From the NCBI RefSeq assembly GCF_036017915.1, contig NZ_CP107929.1, positions 2,321,001-2,385,000 of the forward strand: a stretch of DNA of 64,000 nt, in the 5' to 3' direction. Shown here in pieces: positions 1-8,616 of the stretch. The notes under the pieces were generated by a model. That model did no database searches, had not been told where the DNA came from, and saw only the letters and a list, made by a program, of their open reading frames with translations. Each line of letters begins with the position of its first letter. Position 1 is the stretch's first letter. Both the position numbers and the translations under genes were made by a program. Source of the DNA: Micromonospora sp. NBC_00421 (lineage in GTDB: Bacteria > Actinomycetota > Actinomycetes > Mycobacteriales > Micromonosporaceae).

Positions 1-274
1 CGCCATGGTCCGGATCTGCGCCCGCTACTTCTCGCACGGGGCGTGGCTGGCCGAGGGCGAGCTGATCCGGCACGCGGGTCGGCTGGCCGGGATACCGGGC
101 GTGCTGATCCACGGCCGGGTCGACCTGGGCAGCCCGCCGGTCACCGCCTGGGAGCTGCACCGGGCCTGGCCGGGTTCACAGTTGCACCTGGTCGAGGAGG
201 CGGGCCACTTCGGCACGGCGGCGACCCGGCGGCACGTACTGGCCGCCCTCGACCACTTCGCCGCCGCCGGCTGA
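1..274 (+). CDS. Alpha/beta hydrolase (prolyl aminopeptidase-like), C-terminal part only
   Basis: The reading frame is already open at the window edge, so only about the last 90 residues are visible and the true start lies outside. The fragment has the pattern of the C-terminal third of proline iminopeptidases: 'FSHGAWL', a strand with 'GVLIHGRVDLGSPP' carrying the acidic catalytic residue in 'GRVD', and 'EEAGHFG' carrying the catalytic His. The nucleophile Ser is not in view. Such enzymes release N-terminal proline or hydrolyse small esters in the cytoplasm. The fold assignment is solid; the prolyl aminopeptidase label is from family knowledge and other alpha/beta hydrolases remain possible. 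Confidence 0.75.
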   Translation, partial: AMVRICARYFSHGAWLAEGELIRHAGRLAGIPGVLIHGRVDLGSPPVTAWELHRAWPGSQLHLVEEAGHFGTAATRRHVLAALDHFAAAG

Positions 275-431
275 ACAGCCGGCCGCTGTGCGACAGGCAG
301 TGCGGCAACGATCGATGCCGCCCCCTAGCGCCGACCACCGTGGTGGCAATATCCTCCATCTCAAGCGCAACCGTTGGAGCTAGTTTTCACATCTGTCGGC
401 AGTGCCGCTGCCGGTCGCCGAGGAGCCCGAC

Positions 432-1565
432 ATGCCCGACGCACGCCCCGCCCTCGACCGTCGTACCCTGCTGCGGGCCGGCCTCGGCGCGGCCACCGTC
501 GCGGTCGTCGGGTCCGACCTGGCCCTGCCGGCCGCCGCCCGGGCAGCCCCCGGCCCGGATCTGGACTGGATCATCGGCTGCGACGAGTGGGACGCCCGGC
601 CGCCGGCCGACCCGCTGTCGGTCAGCACGATCCCGACCAACAAGATCATCGTGCACCACATGGCCTTCCCGAACGTCACCGACCACTCCCGGGAACAGGC
701 GGTCAAACTGGCCCACGACTGCCAGGACCTGCACATGGACGGCAACGGGTGGTCCGACACCGGTCAGCACTTCACCGTCAGCCGGGGCGGGTACGTGCTG
801 GAAGGACGGCACGGCAGCCTGGACCGCCTGCGGGCCGGCGACCGGCAGATGGTCTCGGCGCACTGCCCCGGCGAGAACGGCCGGGCCATCGGCATCGAGA
901 ACGAGGGCACCTACGTCACCGACACCCCGCCGCAGGACCTGCTCGACTCGCTGGTCAGGCTCTGCACCACCATCTGCCGGCAGTACGGGCTGCACGCCCA
1001 CGACATCTTCGGCCACTGGGACTTCCGCACCACCCTCTGCCCCGGCGCGCAGTTCTACCGGCTCTTCCCCGGCGTACGTCGGGAGGTCTTCCGCAAGCTC
1101 GGCACCCGACCGGCCGACGTGCCGGCCCGCCGCTGGCCGGACCTGTGGCGCTTCGTCAGCTCCCCCGCCGTCCAGGTCGCCCAGTACCTGCTGGCCTACC
1201 GGGGCTACCCGGTCACCCCGAACAGCACCTTCGACGCCGCCACCATCGCCGCGATCGCCGACTGGCAGGCCCGCAACGGCATCCCGGTCGACGTCGACGC
1301 CACCCTGACCGCCCCCACCTGGGAGACCCTGGCCCCGGAACTGGACCGGCACGCCACCGGCCTGCCGGTGCAGGCGGTGCAGTTCATCCTGAACTGGAAG
1401 GGCTACGCCGAGGTCACCGTCACCGGCGGATACGACCACGCCACCCGCCGGGCCGTCCAGGACATCCAGGCGTTGCACGGCCTGCCCCGCACCGGCACGG
1501 TCACCACCGGCACCTGGTGCGCCCTGGTCGGCGGGGTCGTCCGGCAGTCGTTCCGCCACCACTGA
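432..1565 (+). CDS. Tat-exported peptidoglycan-recognition N-acetylmuramoyl-L-alanine amidase with two PG-binding domains
   Basis: This 377-residue secreted protein probably cleaves the amide between MurNAc and the stem peptide of cell wall. The start is the ATG after 'gaggagcc'; an upstream in-frame ATG at 402 has no ribosome site. A twin-arginine signal is seen at residues 10-30 (RRTLLRAGLG then a hydrophobic stretch and an Ala-rich cleavage region). The PGRP/amidase_2 domain spans about 45-215, with likely zinc ligands H75 in 'VHHM', H195 and C203 in 'GHWDFRTTLCPG'. Two peptidoglycan-binding-like repeats follow (about 235-295 and 310-375), each with a 'FDAATIAAI' or 'YDHATRRAV' type helix. 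It stands alone, with a 59-base gap to the next gene. Confidence 0.88.
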   Translation: MPDARPALDRRTLLRAGLGAATVAVVGSDLALPAAARAAPGPDLDWIIGCDEWDARPPADPLSVSTIPTNKIIVHHMAFPNVTDHSREQAVKLAHDCQDLHMDGNGWSDTGQHFTVSRGGYVLEGRHGSLDRLRAGDRQMVSAHCPGENGRAIGIENEGTYVTDTPPQDLLDSLVRLCTTICRQYGLHAHDIFGHWDFRTTLCPGAQFYRLFPGVRREVFRKLGTRPADVPARRWPDLWRFVSSPAVQVAQYLLAYRGYPVTPNSTFDAATIAAIADWQARNGIPVDVDATLTAPTWETLAPELDRHATGLPVQAVQFILNWKGYAEVTVTGGYDHATRRAVQDIQALHGLPRTGTVTTGTWCALVGGVVRQSFRHH

Positions 1566-1624
1566 TCCGCGCGCCACACGGGCGGCCCGTTTGGGCGGCG
1601 GCGGCAACGGGGAGAGTGGCCGGC

Positions 1625-3199
1625 ATGACGTGGGCCCGCCGCACCGTACCCGTGATCGCCGCCGCCGTCGCCGGCCTCGCCGCCCGCGACGTCCTCCAGC
1701 GCGACCACGCGCTGCTGCGCAACTTCCCGCTGGTGGGACGGGCCCGCTACCTGCTGGAGTCGATCGGGCCGGAGCTGCGGCAGTACATCGTCGCCGGCAA
1801 CGACGAGGAGCGGCCGTTCACCCGGGACCAGCGGCGCTGGATCTACGCCTCGGCCAAGCAGGAGAACAACTACTTCGGCTTCGGCACCGACAACGACATC
1901 GAACGCAGCCCCGGCTACCCGATCATCAAGCACCGCACGTTCGCCCGGACCGTCCCGTCGTCGGTGCCGACCGCCGGGCACGACGTACGGCTGCCGGCGG
2001 CGAAGGTGCTCGGCGGGGCACGCGGGCGGGCCAGGGCGTTCCGCCCGGGATCGGTGGTCAACATCTCCGGGATGAGCTTCGGATCGTTGTCCGGCAACGC
2101 GGTGAGCGCCCTGAACCAGGGGGCCGCGCTGGCCGGCTGCCTGCAGAACACCGGCGAGGGCGGATTGTCGCCGTACCACCGCCGGGGCGGTGAGCTGGTC
2201 TTCCAGCTCGGTACGGCGTACTTCGGCTGCCGGGACGCCCGGGGCCGGTTCGACCTCGCCCGGCTGCGTGACCTGGTCGCCGGTGCCCCGGTGCGGGCTC
2301 TGGAGATCAAGCTCAGCCAGGGTGCGAAGCCCAGCCTGGGCGGGCTGCTGCCCGGGGCGAAGGTCTCGGCCGAGATCGCCGCCACCCGGGGCATCGTGCA
2401 GGGGGAGGACTGCGTGAGCCCGTCGCGGCACGCCGAGTTCTCCGACTGCGACAGCCTGCTCGACTGGGTGGAGCTGCTGGCCGCCGAGACCGGGTTGCCG
2501 GTCGGCATCAAGTCCGCCGTCGGTGACCTCGGGTTCTGGGAAGAGCTGACCACGCTGATGCGGGACACCGGCCGGGGCGTCGACTTCGTCACCGTCGACG
2601 GCGGCGAGGGCGGCACCGGCGCCGCGCCGCTGATCTTCACCGACTCGGTGTCGCTGCCGTTCCAGCAGGGCTTCGCCCGGGTCTACCGCACCTTCGCCGA
2701 GCGGGGGCTGCACGAGCAGACGGTGTTCGTCGGCGCGGGCAAGCTGGGCCTGCCGGACAACGCGGTGGTGGCGTTCGCGCTCGGCTGCGACCTGGTCAAC
2801 GTGGGCCGGGAGGCGATGCTGGCGATCGGCTGCATCCAGGCGCAGAAGTGCCACACCGACACCTGCCCGACCGGCGTCGCCACCCAGAACGCCTGGCTGG
2901 CCCGGGGCCTGGACCCGGCCCGCAAGTCGGTACGGGCGGCGAACTACCTCGGCACCCTGCGCCGGGACCTGGTGAAGGTCGCCGAGGCGTGCGGGGTCGA
3001 GCATCCGGGGCTGATCGACACCGACGCGGTCGAGATCCTCGACGGCCGCACCTCGGCCCGGCCGCTGCGGGAGGTCTACGGCTACCAACCGCAGTGGGGG
3101 CTGCCGTCGGCGGCCGACCGGGCGGAGATCGCCCGGCTGATGGCCGGTGAGGCGCCGCAGGGCGGCAGCGCTCCCCCGTCGGCCACCGCCCAGGGCTGA
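1625..3199 (+). CDS. FMN-binding glutamate synthase-family protein (GltB-like single domain)
   Basis: A 524-residue protein of the FMN-binding glutamate synthase domain family. The start is the ATG preceded by 'ggggagag'. An N-terminal hydrophobic stretch (residues 7-20) may anchor it. Conserved features seen are 'GMSFGSLSGNAV', 'NTGEGGLSPYH', 'EIKLSQGAKPSLGG' and, near residues 403-414, the cysteine cluster 'CIQAQKCHTDTCPTGVATQ', the spacing that holds a 3Fe-4S cluster in glutamate synthases. No amidotransferase domain is present, so it cannot be a complete GOGAT. In other bacteria stand-alone members have unclear substrates. An open frame continues upstream to 374, but it overlaps the amidase gene out of frame and is an artefact. 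Confidence 0.88.
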   Translation: MTWARRTVPVIAAAVAGLAARDVLQRDHALLRNFPLVGRARYLLESIGPELRQYIVAGNDEERPFTRDQRRWIYASAKQENNYFGFGTDNDIERSPGYPIIKHRTFARTVPSSVPTAGHDVRLPAAKVLGGARGRARAFRPGSVVNISGMSFGSLSGNAVSALNQGAALAGCLQNTGEGGLSPYHRRGGELVFQLGTAYFGCRDARGRFDLARLRDLVAGAPVRALEIKLSQGAKPSLGGLLPGAKVSAEIAATRGIVQGEDCVSPSRHAEFSDCDSLLDWVELLAAETGLPVGIKSAVGDLGFWEELTTLMRDTGRGVDFVTVDGGEGGTGAAPLIFTDSVSLPFQQGFARVYRTFAERGLHEQTVFVGAGKLGLPDNAVVAFALGCDLVNVGREAMLAIGCIQAQKCHTDTCPTGVATQNAWLARGLDPARKSVRAANYLGTLRRDLVKVAEACGVEHPGLIDTDAVEILDGRTSARPLREVYGYQPQWGLPSAADRAEIARLMAGEAPQGGSAPPSATAQG

Positions 3200-3252
3200 T
3201 CCGCCGTCGGCCGACTGCGTCGCGGCCCCGCCCACGGGCTACCCGACGCCGG

Positions 3253-4719
3253 TCACCAGGCGCAGGGCGCGTAGTCCTTGAGGAAGCAGCCGTACAGTTC
3301 CTCGCCCTGCTCGCCCCGGACGATCGGGTCGTACACCCGGGCCGCCCCGTCGACCAGGTCCAGCGGGGCATGGAAACCCTCGTCGGCGAGGCGCATCTTC
3401 GTCGGGTGCGGGCGCTCGTCGGTGATCCAGCCGGTGTCGACGCTCGTCATCAGGATGCCGTCGGCACGCATGTCCTCGGCGCTGGTGCGGGTGAGCATGT
3501 TCAGCGCCGCCTTGGCCATGTTGGTGTGCGGGTGCCCCGCCCCCTTGTAGCCCCGGGCGAACTGCCCCTCCATCGCCGAGACGTTCACCACGTACGACCG
3601 CCCGGCCGGGGCGGCGGCCAGTGCCGGCCGGAGCCGACTGACCAGCACGAACGGGGCGGTCACGTTGCACAGCTGCACCTCGAGCAGCTCGACCGGGTCG
3701 ACCTCGTGCACCCGCTGCACCCAGCTGTTGGTGTCACCCAGGTCGGGGGCGAGCCCACCGGCGTCGACGGCGGTGGCGGCGGCGATCCGCTCCGGCGTGG
3801 CGGACCGGCCGGTCAGCGCCAGCGCGGTGAGGGCGTGCGGGGCGATGGTGGCGGCCGGCAGCGAGCCGTCCGGCAGCGCCAGGGTGACGCCCCGGCCACC
3901 GGTGAAGGTGAGCAGCTCAGGCAGCGGCCCCTCGGGCAGCGCCGCCGTCTCGGCGGCGACCAGGTGGGCGTACGCGCCGGGGGTGCGGCGTACCGTCTGC
4001 GCGGCGTTGTTGATCAGGATGTCCAGCGGGCCCTGCTCGGCGACCGAGTCGGCAAGCGCCACCACCTGGGCGGGGTCGCGCAGGTCGATGCCGACGACCC
4101 GCAGCCGGTGCAGCCAGTCGGCGCTGTCGGGCATGGCGGTGAACCGGCGGACCGCGTCGTGCGGGAACCGGGTGGTGATCGTGGTGTGCGCGCCGTCGCG
4201 CAACAGGCGCAGCGCGATGTACATGCCGATCTTGGCCCGGCCCCCGGTGAGCAGCGCCCGCCGCCCGGTCAGGTCGCACCGCGCGTCGCGGCGCTCCCGG
4301 TTGAGGGTGGCGCAGGCGGGGCAGAGCTGGTGGTAGAACGCGTCGACCTCGCGGTAGCGGGTCTTGCAGATGTAACAGCCGCGCGGGTTGATCAGGGTGC
4401 CGGCGATGTCGCCTGCGGTCGGCGAGGCGAGCGGGATGCCCTTGGTCTCGTCGTCGATGCGACCCGGGGCACCCGTGGCGGTGGCCGCGGTCACCGCCCG
4501 GTCGTGGGCCAGGACGGTTTCCCGCCGCTCCTCGCGTCGCCGCTGCTTCACCATCTTGAACAGCCGGGCGGTGGCCCGCTGCACCCGCACCACGTCCGGG
4601 TGGTCGCTGGGCAGCGCCTCCAACGCCGCGAAGACGCGCAGCGCGACCGCCAACTCGTCCTGGTCGACACCGGGGGCGTCGGCGTCGCGCCCTGGTTGTC
4701 CGCCGTTGTCCACCGTCAT
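3253..4719 (-). CDS. SDR-family NAD(P)-dependent oxidoreductase with N-terminal zinc knuckle
   Basis: A 488-residue protein larger than usual SDRs (about 250). Residues 1-110 form a charged helical extension. A four-cysteine knuckle follows, C115/C118 and C133/C136 (CYIC and CPAC), likely binding zinc. The Rossmann domain starts at about residue 155, with 'ALLTGGRAKIGMYIA' as the dinucleotide loop and 'ILINNAAQT' as the NNAG-equivalent. The usual YxxxK active site is replaced by 'HTNMAKAAL': the Lys is kept but the Tyr position is not Tyr. The knuckle plus HTNMAK form is known in a conserved subfamily found also in eukaryotes, so I read it as functional. Substrate unknown. It is transcribed divergently from the toxin operon. 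Confidence 0.8.
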   Translation of the reverse strand: MTVDNGGQPGRDADAPGVDQDELAVALRVFAALEALPSDHPDVVRVQRATARLFKMVKQRRREERRETVLAHDRAVTAATATGAPGRIDDETKGIPLASPTAGDIAGTLINPRGCYICKTRYREVDAFYHQLCPACATLNRERRDARCDLTGRRALLTGGRAKIGMYIALRLLRDGAHTTITTRFPHDAVRRFTAMPDSADWLHRLRVVGIDLRDPAQVVALADSVAEQGPLDILINNAAQTVRRTPGAYAHLVAAETAALPEGPLPELLTFTGGRGVTLALPDGSLPAATIAPHALTALALTGRSATPERIAAATAVDAGGLAPDLGDTNSWVQRVHEVDPVELLEVQLCNVTAPFVLVSRLRPALAAAPAGRSYVVNVSAMEGQFARGYKGAGHPHTNMAKAALNMLTRTSAEDMRADGILMTSVDTGWITDERPHPTKMRLADEGFHAPLDLVDGAARVYDPIVRGEQGEELYGCFLKDYAPCAW

Positions 4720-4943
4720 GCCCGCTATCGTCCCGCCCTCACGCCCGGGGCCGACCGCCGGCCCGACCCGGGAACTCTACGCACCCGGGCCGGGCCGGCG
4801 CGACGCCTGGGCGCGGCGGCGACGGTGAGCTGGGCCACCGTCACCCATGGGCGGCGGCGGGGACGTGGCGGTGCGTCACCGCTTGCTACCGTGTCGGTGA
4901 TCCCGGCGGCCGATGGTCGTCGACGTCCCCTGGGGAGGGTCGG

Positions 4944-5345
4944 ATGTGGGCGGACGAGGCGGCGCTGGACGCGGCGGGACGCCGGCTCGACGGGTGGGAG
5001 TCGTCGTTCGCCCACCGCGCGGAGCAGGCGAAGACCCTCGCCGCCCAGGCGCAGGCCCTGACCGGCACCGCCCGCAGCCCCGACCGGACGATCGAGGTCA
5101 CCGTCGACCCCACCGGCCTGCTGGTCGGCCTGCGGCTGGACGAACAGACCCGGCGGCACTCCGCCGCCCACACCGCCCAGCAGATCATGGCGACCACCCG
5201 CGCGGCCCGCGCCGACCTGCTGCGGCAGCTCACCGAGGCCACCACCCGGGTCCTCGGCGCCGACGACCCGACCGCCCGGGCGATCATCGAGTCGCACCGG
5301 CAGCGGCTCGACCCCGGCCAGGGCACGCCGGATGCCCACCGGTGA
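4944..5345 (+). CDS. YbaB/EbfC-family nucleoid-associated-like protein
   Basis: A 133-residue protein with the YbaB/EbfC pattern: a long N-terminal helix (residues 1-45), 'IEVTVDPTGLLVGLRLDE' as the beta hairpin, then a C-terminal helix with 'AHTAQQIMATTRAARADLLRQL'. Family members dimerise and bind DNA. In actinobacteria divergent paralogues such as this often sit at the head of WXG100-type operons, which fits here. ATG at 4944 follows 'ggggagggt'. It overlaps the next gene by 14 bases, so translation is probably coupled. Confidence 0.75.
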   Translation: MWADEAALDAAGRRLDGWESSFAHRAEQAKTLAAQAQALTGTARSPDRTIEVTVDPTGLLVGLRLDEQTRRHSAAHTAQQIMATTRAARADLLRQLTEATTRVLGADDPTARAIIESHRQRLDPGQGTPDAHR

Positions 5346-5652
5346 CGGGATCCGGGTCGACCCGGACGACCTGACCGCGCACGCCGCCCACCTCGACCGC
5401 TGCGCCGACAGCCTCGACACCGCGCGCCGGGCCGGCCAACATGTCCGGCTCGACGCCGGCGCGTACGGGCAGCTCTGCGCGATCGTGCCGGCGCTGCTCG
5501 ACGGCCTCCAGCGGACGCTTGTCGACAGCGTCGGCACCGCCGCCGGGTCGGTCCGGGACACCGCCGGGAAGCTGCGGTCGGGCGCCGACGGCTACCGGGC
5601 CGCCGACGCCCGCGCCGCCCGACAACTCGACCGGGTACGGGACCGCCGGTGA
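5332..5652 (+). CDS. WXG100/EspC-like small helical protein
   Basis: A 106-residue, mostly helical protein starting 'MPTGDGIRVDPDDLTAHAAHLDRCADSL'. This 'V-x-P-x-x-L-x-x-x-A' opening and the two-helix body are typical of ESX-secretion associated EspC/WXG100-like partners. A strict WxG turn is not present. It overlaps the upstream gene by 14 bases and shares a GTGA start/stop overlap with the downstream toxin gene, which points to a stoichiometric partner. Likely role: chaperone or co-secreted partner of the next protein through a type VII system. The secretion apparatus itself is not in this window. Confidence 0.65.
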   Translation: MPTGDGIRVDPDDLTAHAAHLDRCADSLDTARRAGQHVRLDAGAYGQLCAIVPALLDGLQRTLVDSVGTAAGSVRDTAGKLRSGADGYRAADARAARQLDRVRDRR

Positions 5653-6794
5653 CCGGCAATCCGCTGGTCGCCACGGCGGCACCCGCCGACCCCAGCGCCT
5701 GGGCCGGGATCTGGATCTGCGAGGACATCGAACTCATCGCGCAGGGCATCCGCACCGGCAGCTGGATCGACGGCAGCCTCGGCGTGGTCAGCGCCGGCCT
5801 GGACGCCCTCGCGCTCGTCTCCGACCCGGTCGGCGCGCTGCTCCAGTACGGCATCGCCTGGCTGGTCGAACACGTCAAGCCGCTCAGCGAGGCCCTGGGC
5901 TGGCTCGCCGGTGACCCCGCGCAGATCACCGCGCACGCCCAGACCTGGCGCAACGTCGCCGCCTCGCTCCGCGCGGACGCCGCCGAGCTGACCCACGCCG
6001 TCCGCACCGAGGTCGCCGGCTGGGGCGGCAGCGCCGGCCCCGCCTACCGGGCCTGGGCCGCCGAGCAGCACCGGGCCATCACCGGCCTCGCCCAGGGTGC
6101 GGACACCCTCGCCGCCGCCACCGAAGGCGCCGCCGGCCTGGTCGCCGCCGTCCGGCTCCTGGTCCGCGACGCCATCGCCGCCTGCGTCTCCCGCCTCATC
6201 GTGTACGCGGGCGAACTGCTCGTCACCGGCGGGCTCGCCACACCGCTGGTGGTGGAACAGGTGACCACGCTTGTGGGGTCCTGGGCGGCACGGATCGCGC
6301 GACTGCTGCGCGGGTTGCTGGCCAGCCTGCGAAGGTTGCTGCCCGAGCTCCGCCGCCTCGGCGACCTCATCGACAAACTCAAGCAGGCACTGGGCCGACT
6401 GAGGCGAGTTGACCCCAACCCTGATGACCTCAGCCGGGTACGTGGCAAGGGGCGCGGACCCCGGATGCCGATGAGCATGGATTCGGTGCAGGACATCGCC
6501 ACCAAGTACGGCATCGAGGTATCCGGCATCCAGTTCAACATCAACAACCGGATCTCGGGCGTGTGCGGGGTGACGAGACCCGATCAGTCGGTCATGCTCT
6601 GCCGGGAGGCGTTCCGGAGCGAGGAGGATCTGGCGCGCACCCTCGAACACGAGATGTTCCACGTGTCGGAGCTCCGTGAAGGACGGCCCTACCCCACCAC
6701 CCGTGCTGAGGCCGACGCCTTCGAGGATCGGGCCTACGCCCATGAGGAACAGTGGTGGAACAACCATCCGGTAAGGCCAGAGGGAGTGAGCTGA
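5649..6794 (+). CDS. Putative type VII-secreted toxin with C-terminal HExxH metallopeptidase-like domain
   Basis: A 381-residue modular protein. Residues 15-75 are hydrophobic/helical. Residues 85-165 form a WXG100-like helical hairpin with 'GWGG' at 124-127. A linker rich in Arg/Leu runs to about 265, and a short unrelated C-terminal domain (270-381) carries 'LARTLEHEMFHVSEL', an HExxH zinc motif at 334-338. A possible downstream Glu ligand lies in 'EADAFEDRAYAHEEQWW'. This layout, trafficking N-terminus plus swappable enzymatic tail, is that of actinobacterial polymorphic toxins. The GTG start overlaps the previous stop (GTGA), and the following gene overlaps its stop (ATGA), as expected for toxin and immunity. 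Peptidase activity and secretion are inferred. The DNA of the tail (from about 6400) is visibly less GC-rich than that of the N-terminal part. Confidence 0.68.
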   Translation: MTGNPLVATAAPADPSAWAGIWICEDIELIAQGIRTGSWIDGSLGVVSAGLDALALVSDPVGALLQYGIAWLVEHVKPLSEALGWLAGDPAQITAHAQTWRNVAASLRADAAELTHAVRTEVAGWGGSAGPAYRAWAAEQHRAITGLAQGADTLAAATEGAAGLVAAVRLLVRDAIAACVSRLIVYAGELLVTGGLATPLVVEQVTTLVGSWAARIARLLRGLLASLRRLLPELRRLGDLIDKLKQALGRLRRVDPNPDDLSRVRGKGRGPRMPMSMDSVQDIATKYGIEVSGIQFNINNRISGVCGVTRPDQSVMLCREAFRSEEDLARTLEHEMFHVSELREGRPYPTTRAEADAFEDRAYAHEEQWWNNHPVRPEGVS

Positions 6795-7078
6795 TGGCGA
6801 CCTTCGACGAATGGTTGGACGCGTACGACATCGTCTACCGCACCCTGCCTACCACCTCCGACCTCCGATGCCCGAACTGTGGTCACCGGACGCTACATCT
6901 GGTCCTCACCGGCCCTCCTGGCTCGGGATTCGGCTACGCCTCGTTCTGGTGCAATACCTGCCTGGAGGGGATCCACCTCTCCCGAGCGCCCGTCCCTGAC
7001 GGGGTTCGGGTGCTTCCTCTCGATCTGCCCGCTGAGGAACGCAACCGGAGCATCCCCAACTATCGGTTGGTCACGTAG
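6794..7078 (+). CDS. Small zinc-ribbon protein, candidate immunity protein
   Basis: A 94-residue protein whose ATG overlaps the toxin stop codon (ATGA) and is preceded by 'gagggagtgag'. It has one zinc ribbon, 'CPNCGH' near residue 26 and 'CNTC' near residue 53. The body between and after is beta-rich ('RTLHLVLTG', 'FWCNTCLEGIHLSRAP'). Similar small zinc-ribbon proteins are often annotated only as hypothetical. Its position directly after a polymorphic-toxin-like gene, with coupled translation and matching lower GC, is the basis for calling it the cognate immunity protein. An in-frame upstream ATG at 6752 would lie inside the toxin gene and is rejected. Confidence 0.6.
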   Translation: MATFDEWLDAYDIVYRTLPTTSDLRCPNCGHRTLHLVLTGPPGSGFGYASFWCNTCLEGIHLSRAPVPDGVRVLPLDLPAEERNRSIPNYRLVT

Positions 7079-7121
7079 CCCCGATTACGCCGTGTGGCCA
7101 CCATGCCCCTCGCCTGGGTGC

Positions 7122-8108
7122 TCAACGCCCTGCGTCAGTAGGGTTCGTGAACCGGCTGGTCACGTCGCTTCCGGCGCGGAGGTAGTCGGCGAGCCTGATC
7201 CGTACGCCGGCCCGGATCACCTCGGTGCCCGCGCCGAACGACTCCGGCATCCGGCGGGTACGCCACCAGCGCAGCGATTCCCCCGCCGCCCGTTTCTCCC
7301 GCTTGAGGACCGCCTCCGCCTCGATGACGTCGGCGTGCCGGCCCTCGACAACCTCCACCAGCTGGGCACCCGCGCGCAGGTGTTGCCGCACCCGGCTCGC
7401 TCCGCCGACGCCGAACTTCAGCAATCCGCGATGCCGCACCAGATACAGCAGGTACGGCGTGTTGCGGAGCGCGGCGAAGGTCCGGTCCTCGGGCTCGGGT
7501 GGGCACTGGGCACAACTGCGGTCGCGGACCCGTTGCCACGAGCCGCAGCGCAGGTGCAGTCCCCAGGTCCCGTGAGAGAAGGGTGCCTGCCGTGTGCCGT
7601 ACCACGGCAGGCCGTGGACGTCGCCGGCCAGGTCGGCCCAGCCGTCGCGGCGGTGCCTGTCGAGCTCCGCGCCGAGGGCGATCGCGGCCTGGAACTCGGC
7701 GGCGGCCCGGGTGGGGATGGTGCCGGTGTCGGCCAGGCCGGCGAAGCGGCGTACCTGGTCGGCGAGTCCGGGTTCGTCCGGCAACCGGGTCAGCAGGCCT
7801 GCACCGGCGGCCAGGCTCAGGCCGGCGGACCGCTCGTCCAGGCAGATGTGGCACCGGGTCCGCCAGCCGGTGCGGCAGACGCGGAGGCTGCCGCACGCGC
7901 GACACTGGTAGACGTCGACGCTGCTGTCCGGCAGCAGGTCGAGTGGTTGCATCTGGTCGACGACCAGGTCCGCGCACGGTCGGCAGTGGGCGTACCAGGC
8001 GATGTCCGGGCCACGCTGGCGGGTGTTCGCCCGGCCCTCGACGGTGTCGCCGCAGTTGACGCAGATGCACTGCGTAGGCCGGCCAGGCCTCGGCTTCCGC
8101 GTCGTCAT
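7122..8108 (-). CDS. Zinc-ribbon protein with GIY-YIG-like nuclease C-terminus
   Basis: A 328-residue protein starting at the ATG that overlaps the upstream stop (ATGA). The N-terminal half has several CxxC pairs ('CVNCGD', 'CRPCAD', 'CRACGS', 'CHICLD'), so two zinc ribbons are likely. The C-terminal region has 'PYLLYLVRHRGLLKFGVG', then Arg and His in 'RVRQHLRAGAQ', and later Glu in 'EAEAVL'. That order (two Tyr, K-F-G-V for Y-I-G, Arg, His, Glu) resembles a divergent GIY-YIG endonuclease. Substrate unknown. It and the small gene upstream form a two-gene operon beside the defence genes. Alternative: a purely structural DNA- or RNA-binding protein. Confidence 0.6.
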   Translation of the reverse strand: MTTRKPRPGRPTQCICVNCGDTVEGRANTRQRGPDIAWYAHCRPCADLVVDQMQPLDLLPDSSVDVYQCRACGSLRVCRTGWRTRCHICLDERSAGLSLAAGAGLLTRLPDEPGLADQVRRFAGLADTGTIPTRAAAEFQAAIALGAELDRHRRDGWADLAGDVHGLPWYGTRQAPFSHGTWGLHLRCGSWQRVRDRSCAQCPPEPEDRTFAALRNTPYLLYLVRHRGLLKFGVGGASRVRQHLRAGAQLVEVVEGRHADVIEAEAVLKREKRAAGESLRWWRTRRMPESFGAGTEVIRAGVRIRLADYLRAGSDVTSRFTNPTDAGR

Positions 8109-8383
8109 TCGCCGGTGTCGGCTGAGCGCCGATTGCGGGTCCGGTGGGCGCGCGCCGCCTTCGCCTGCGGGGTTCCGTCCCGGCCGCCCTCCGTCCAGGA
8201 GACCTCGCTGTACTTGTCCCAACGGGCGTCGAGGGTGGCCGCCTTCTCGTGCCCGTCCGGGGTGACGGTGGAGTCGCAACCGATTGCCTGCAACTGCATC
8301 CACACCGCGTTGACGATGTCGGCGTACTGACCCTCCTCCAGGCCCCGGAGGCGTACGGTGAACTCCCGCTCGACCTGGCTCAT
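8105..8383 (-). CDS. Small hypothetical protein, first gene of the operon with the zinc-ribbon nuclease-like gene
   Basis: A 92-residue protein not recognised to a named family. It starts 'MSQVEREFTVRLRGLEEGQYADIVNAVW' and has a beta-strand-like opening followed by an amphipathic helix, then 'QAIGCDSTVTPDGHEKAATLDARW', and ends in a basic tail. Its stop codon overlaps the start of the 328-residue gene by ATGA, so the two are co-translated and probably work together. No signal peptide or membrane segment. Confidence 0.6.
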   Translation of the reverse strand: MSQVEREFTVRLRGLEEGQYADIVNAVWMQLQAIGCDSTVTPDGHEKAATLDARWDKYSEVSWTEGGRDGTPQAKAARAHRTRNRRSADTGE

Positions 8384-8616
8384 GGCAGGCGGATTCCCCT
8401 GCGCTGGTCACCGCCGCGCGTGGCCGCCGCATTGCGGCGTCGCAGGCCAGGAAATGACTGGAAAGCATCGAACACGGCAAGCATCTCCACGAGAGGCAGG
8501 GGCTGTGGCACTCCGACGACGACCACCGTCGTGTCCGAAAGATGACAGCTGTCGCAGTGGGCAGTTTTGCCGTTTCGGCCGATGGCGTCGCCATGGTACG
8601 TGGATAGGCTCGGCCG

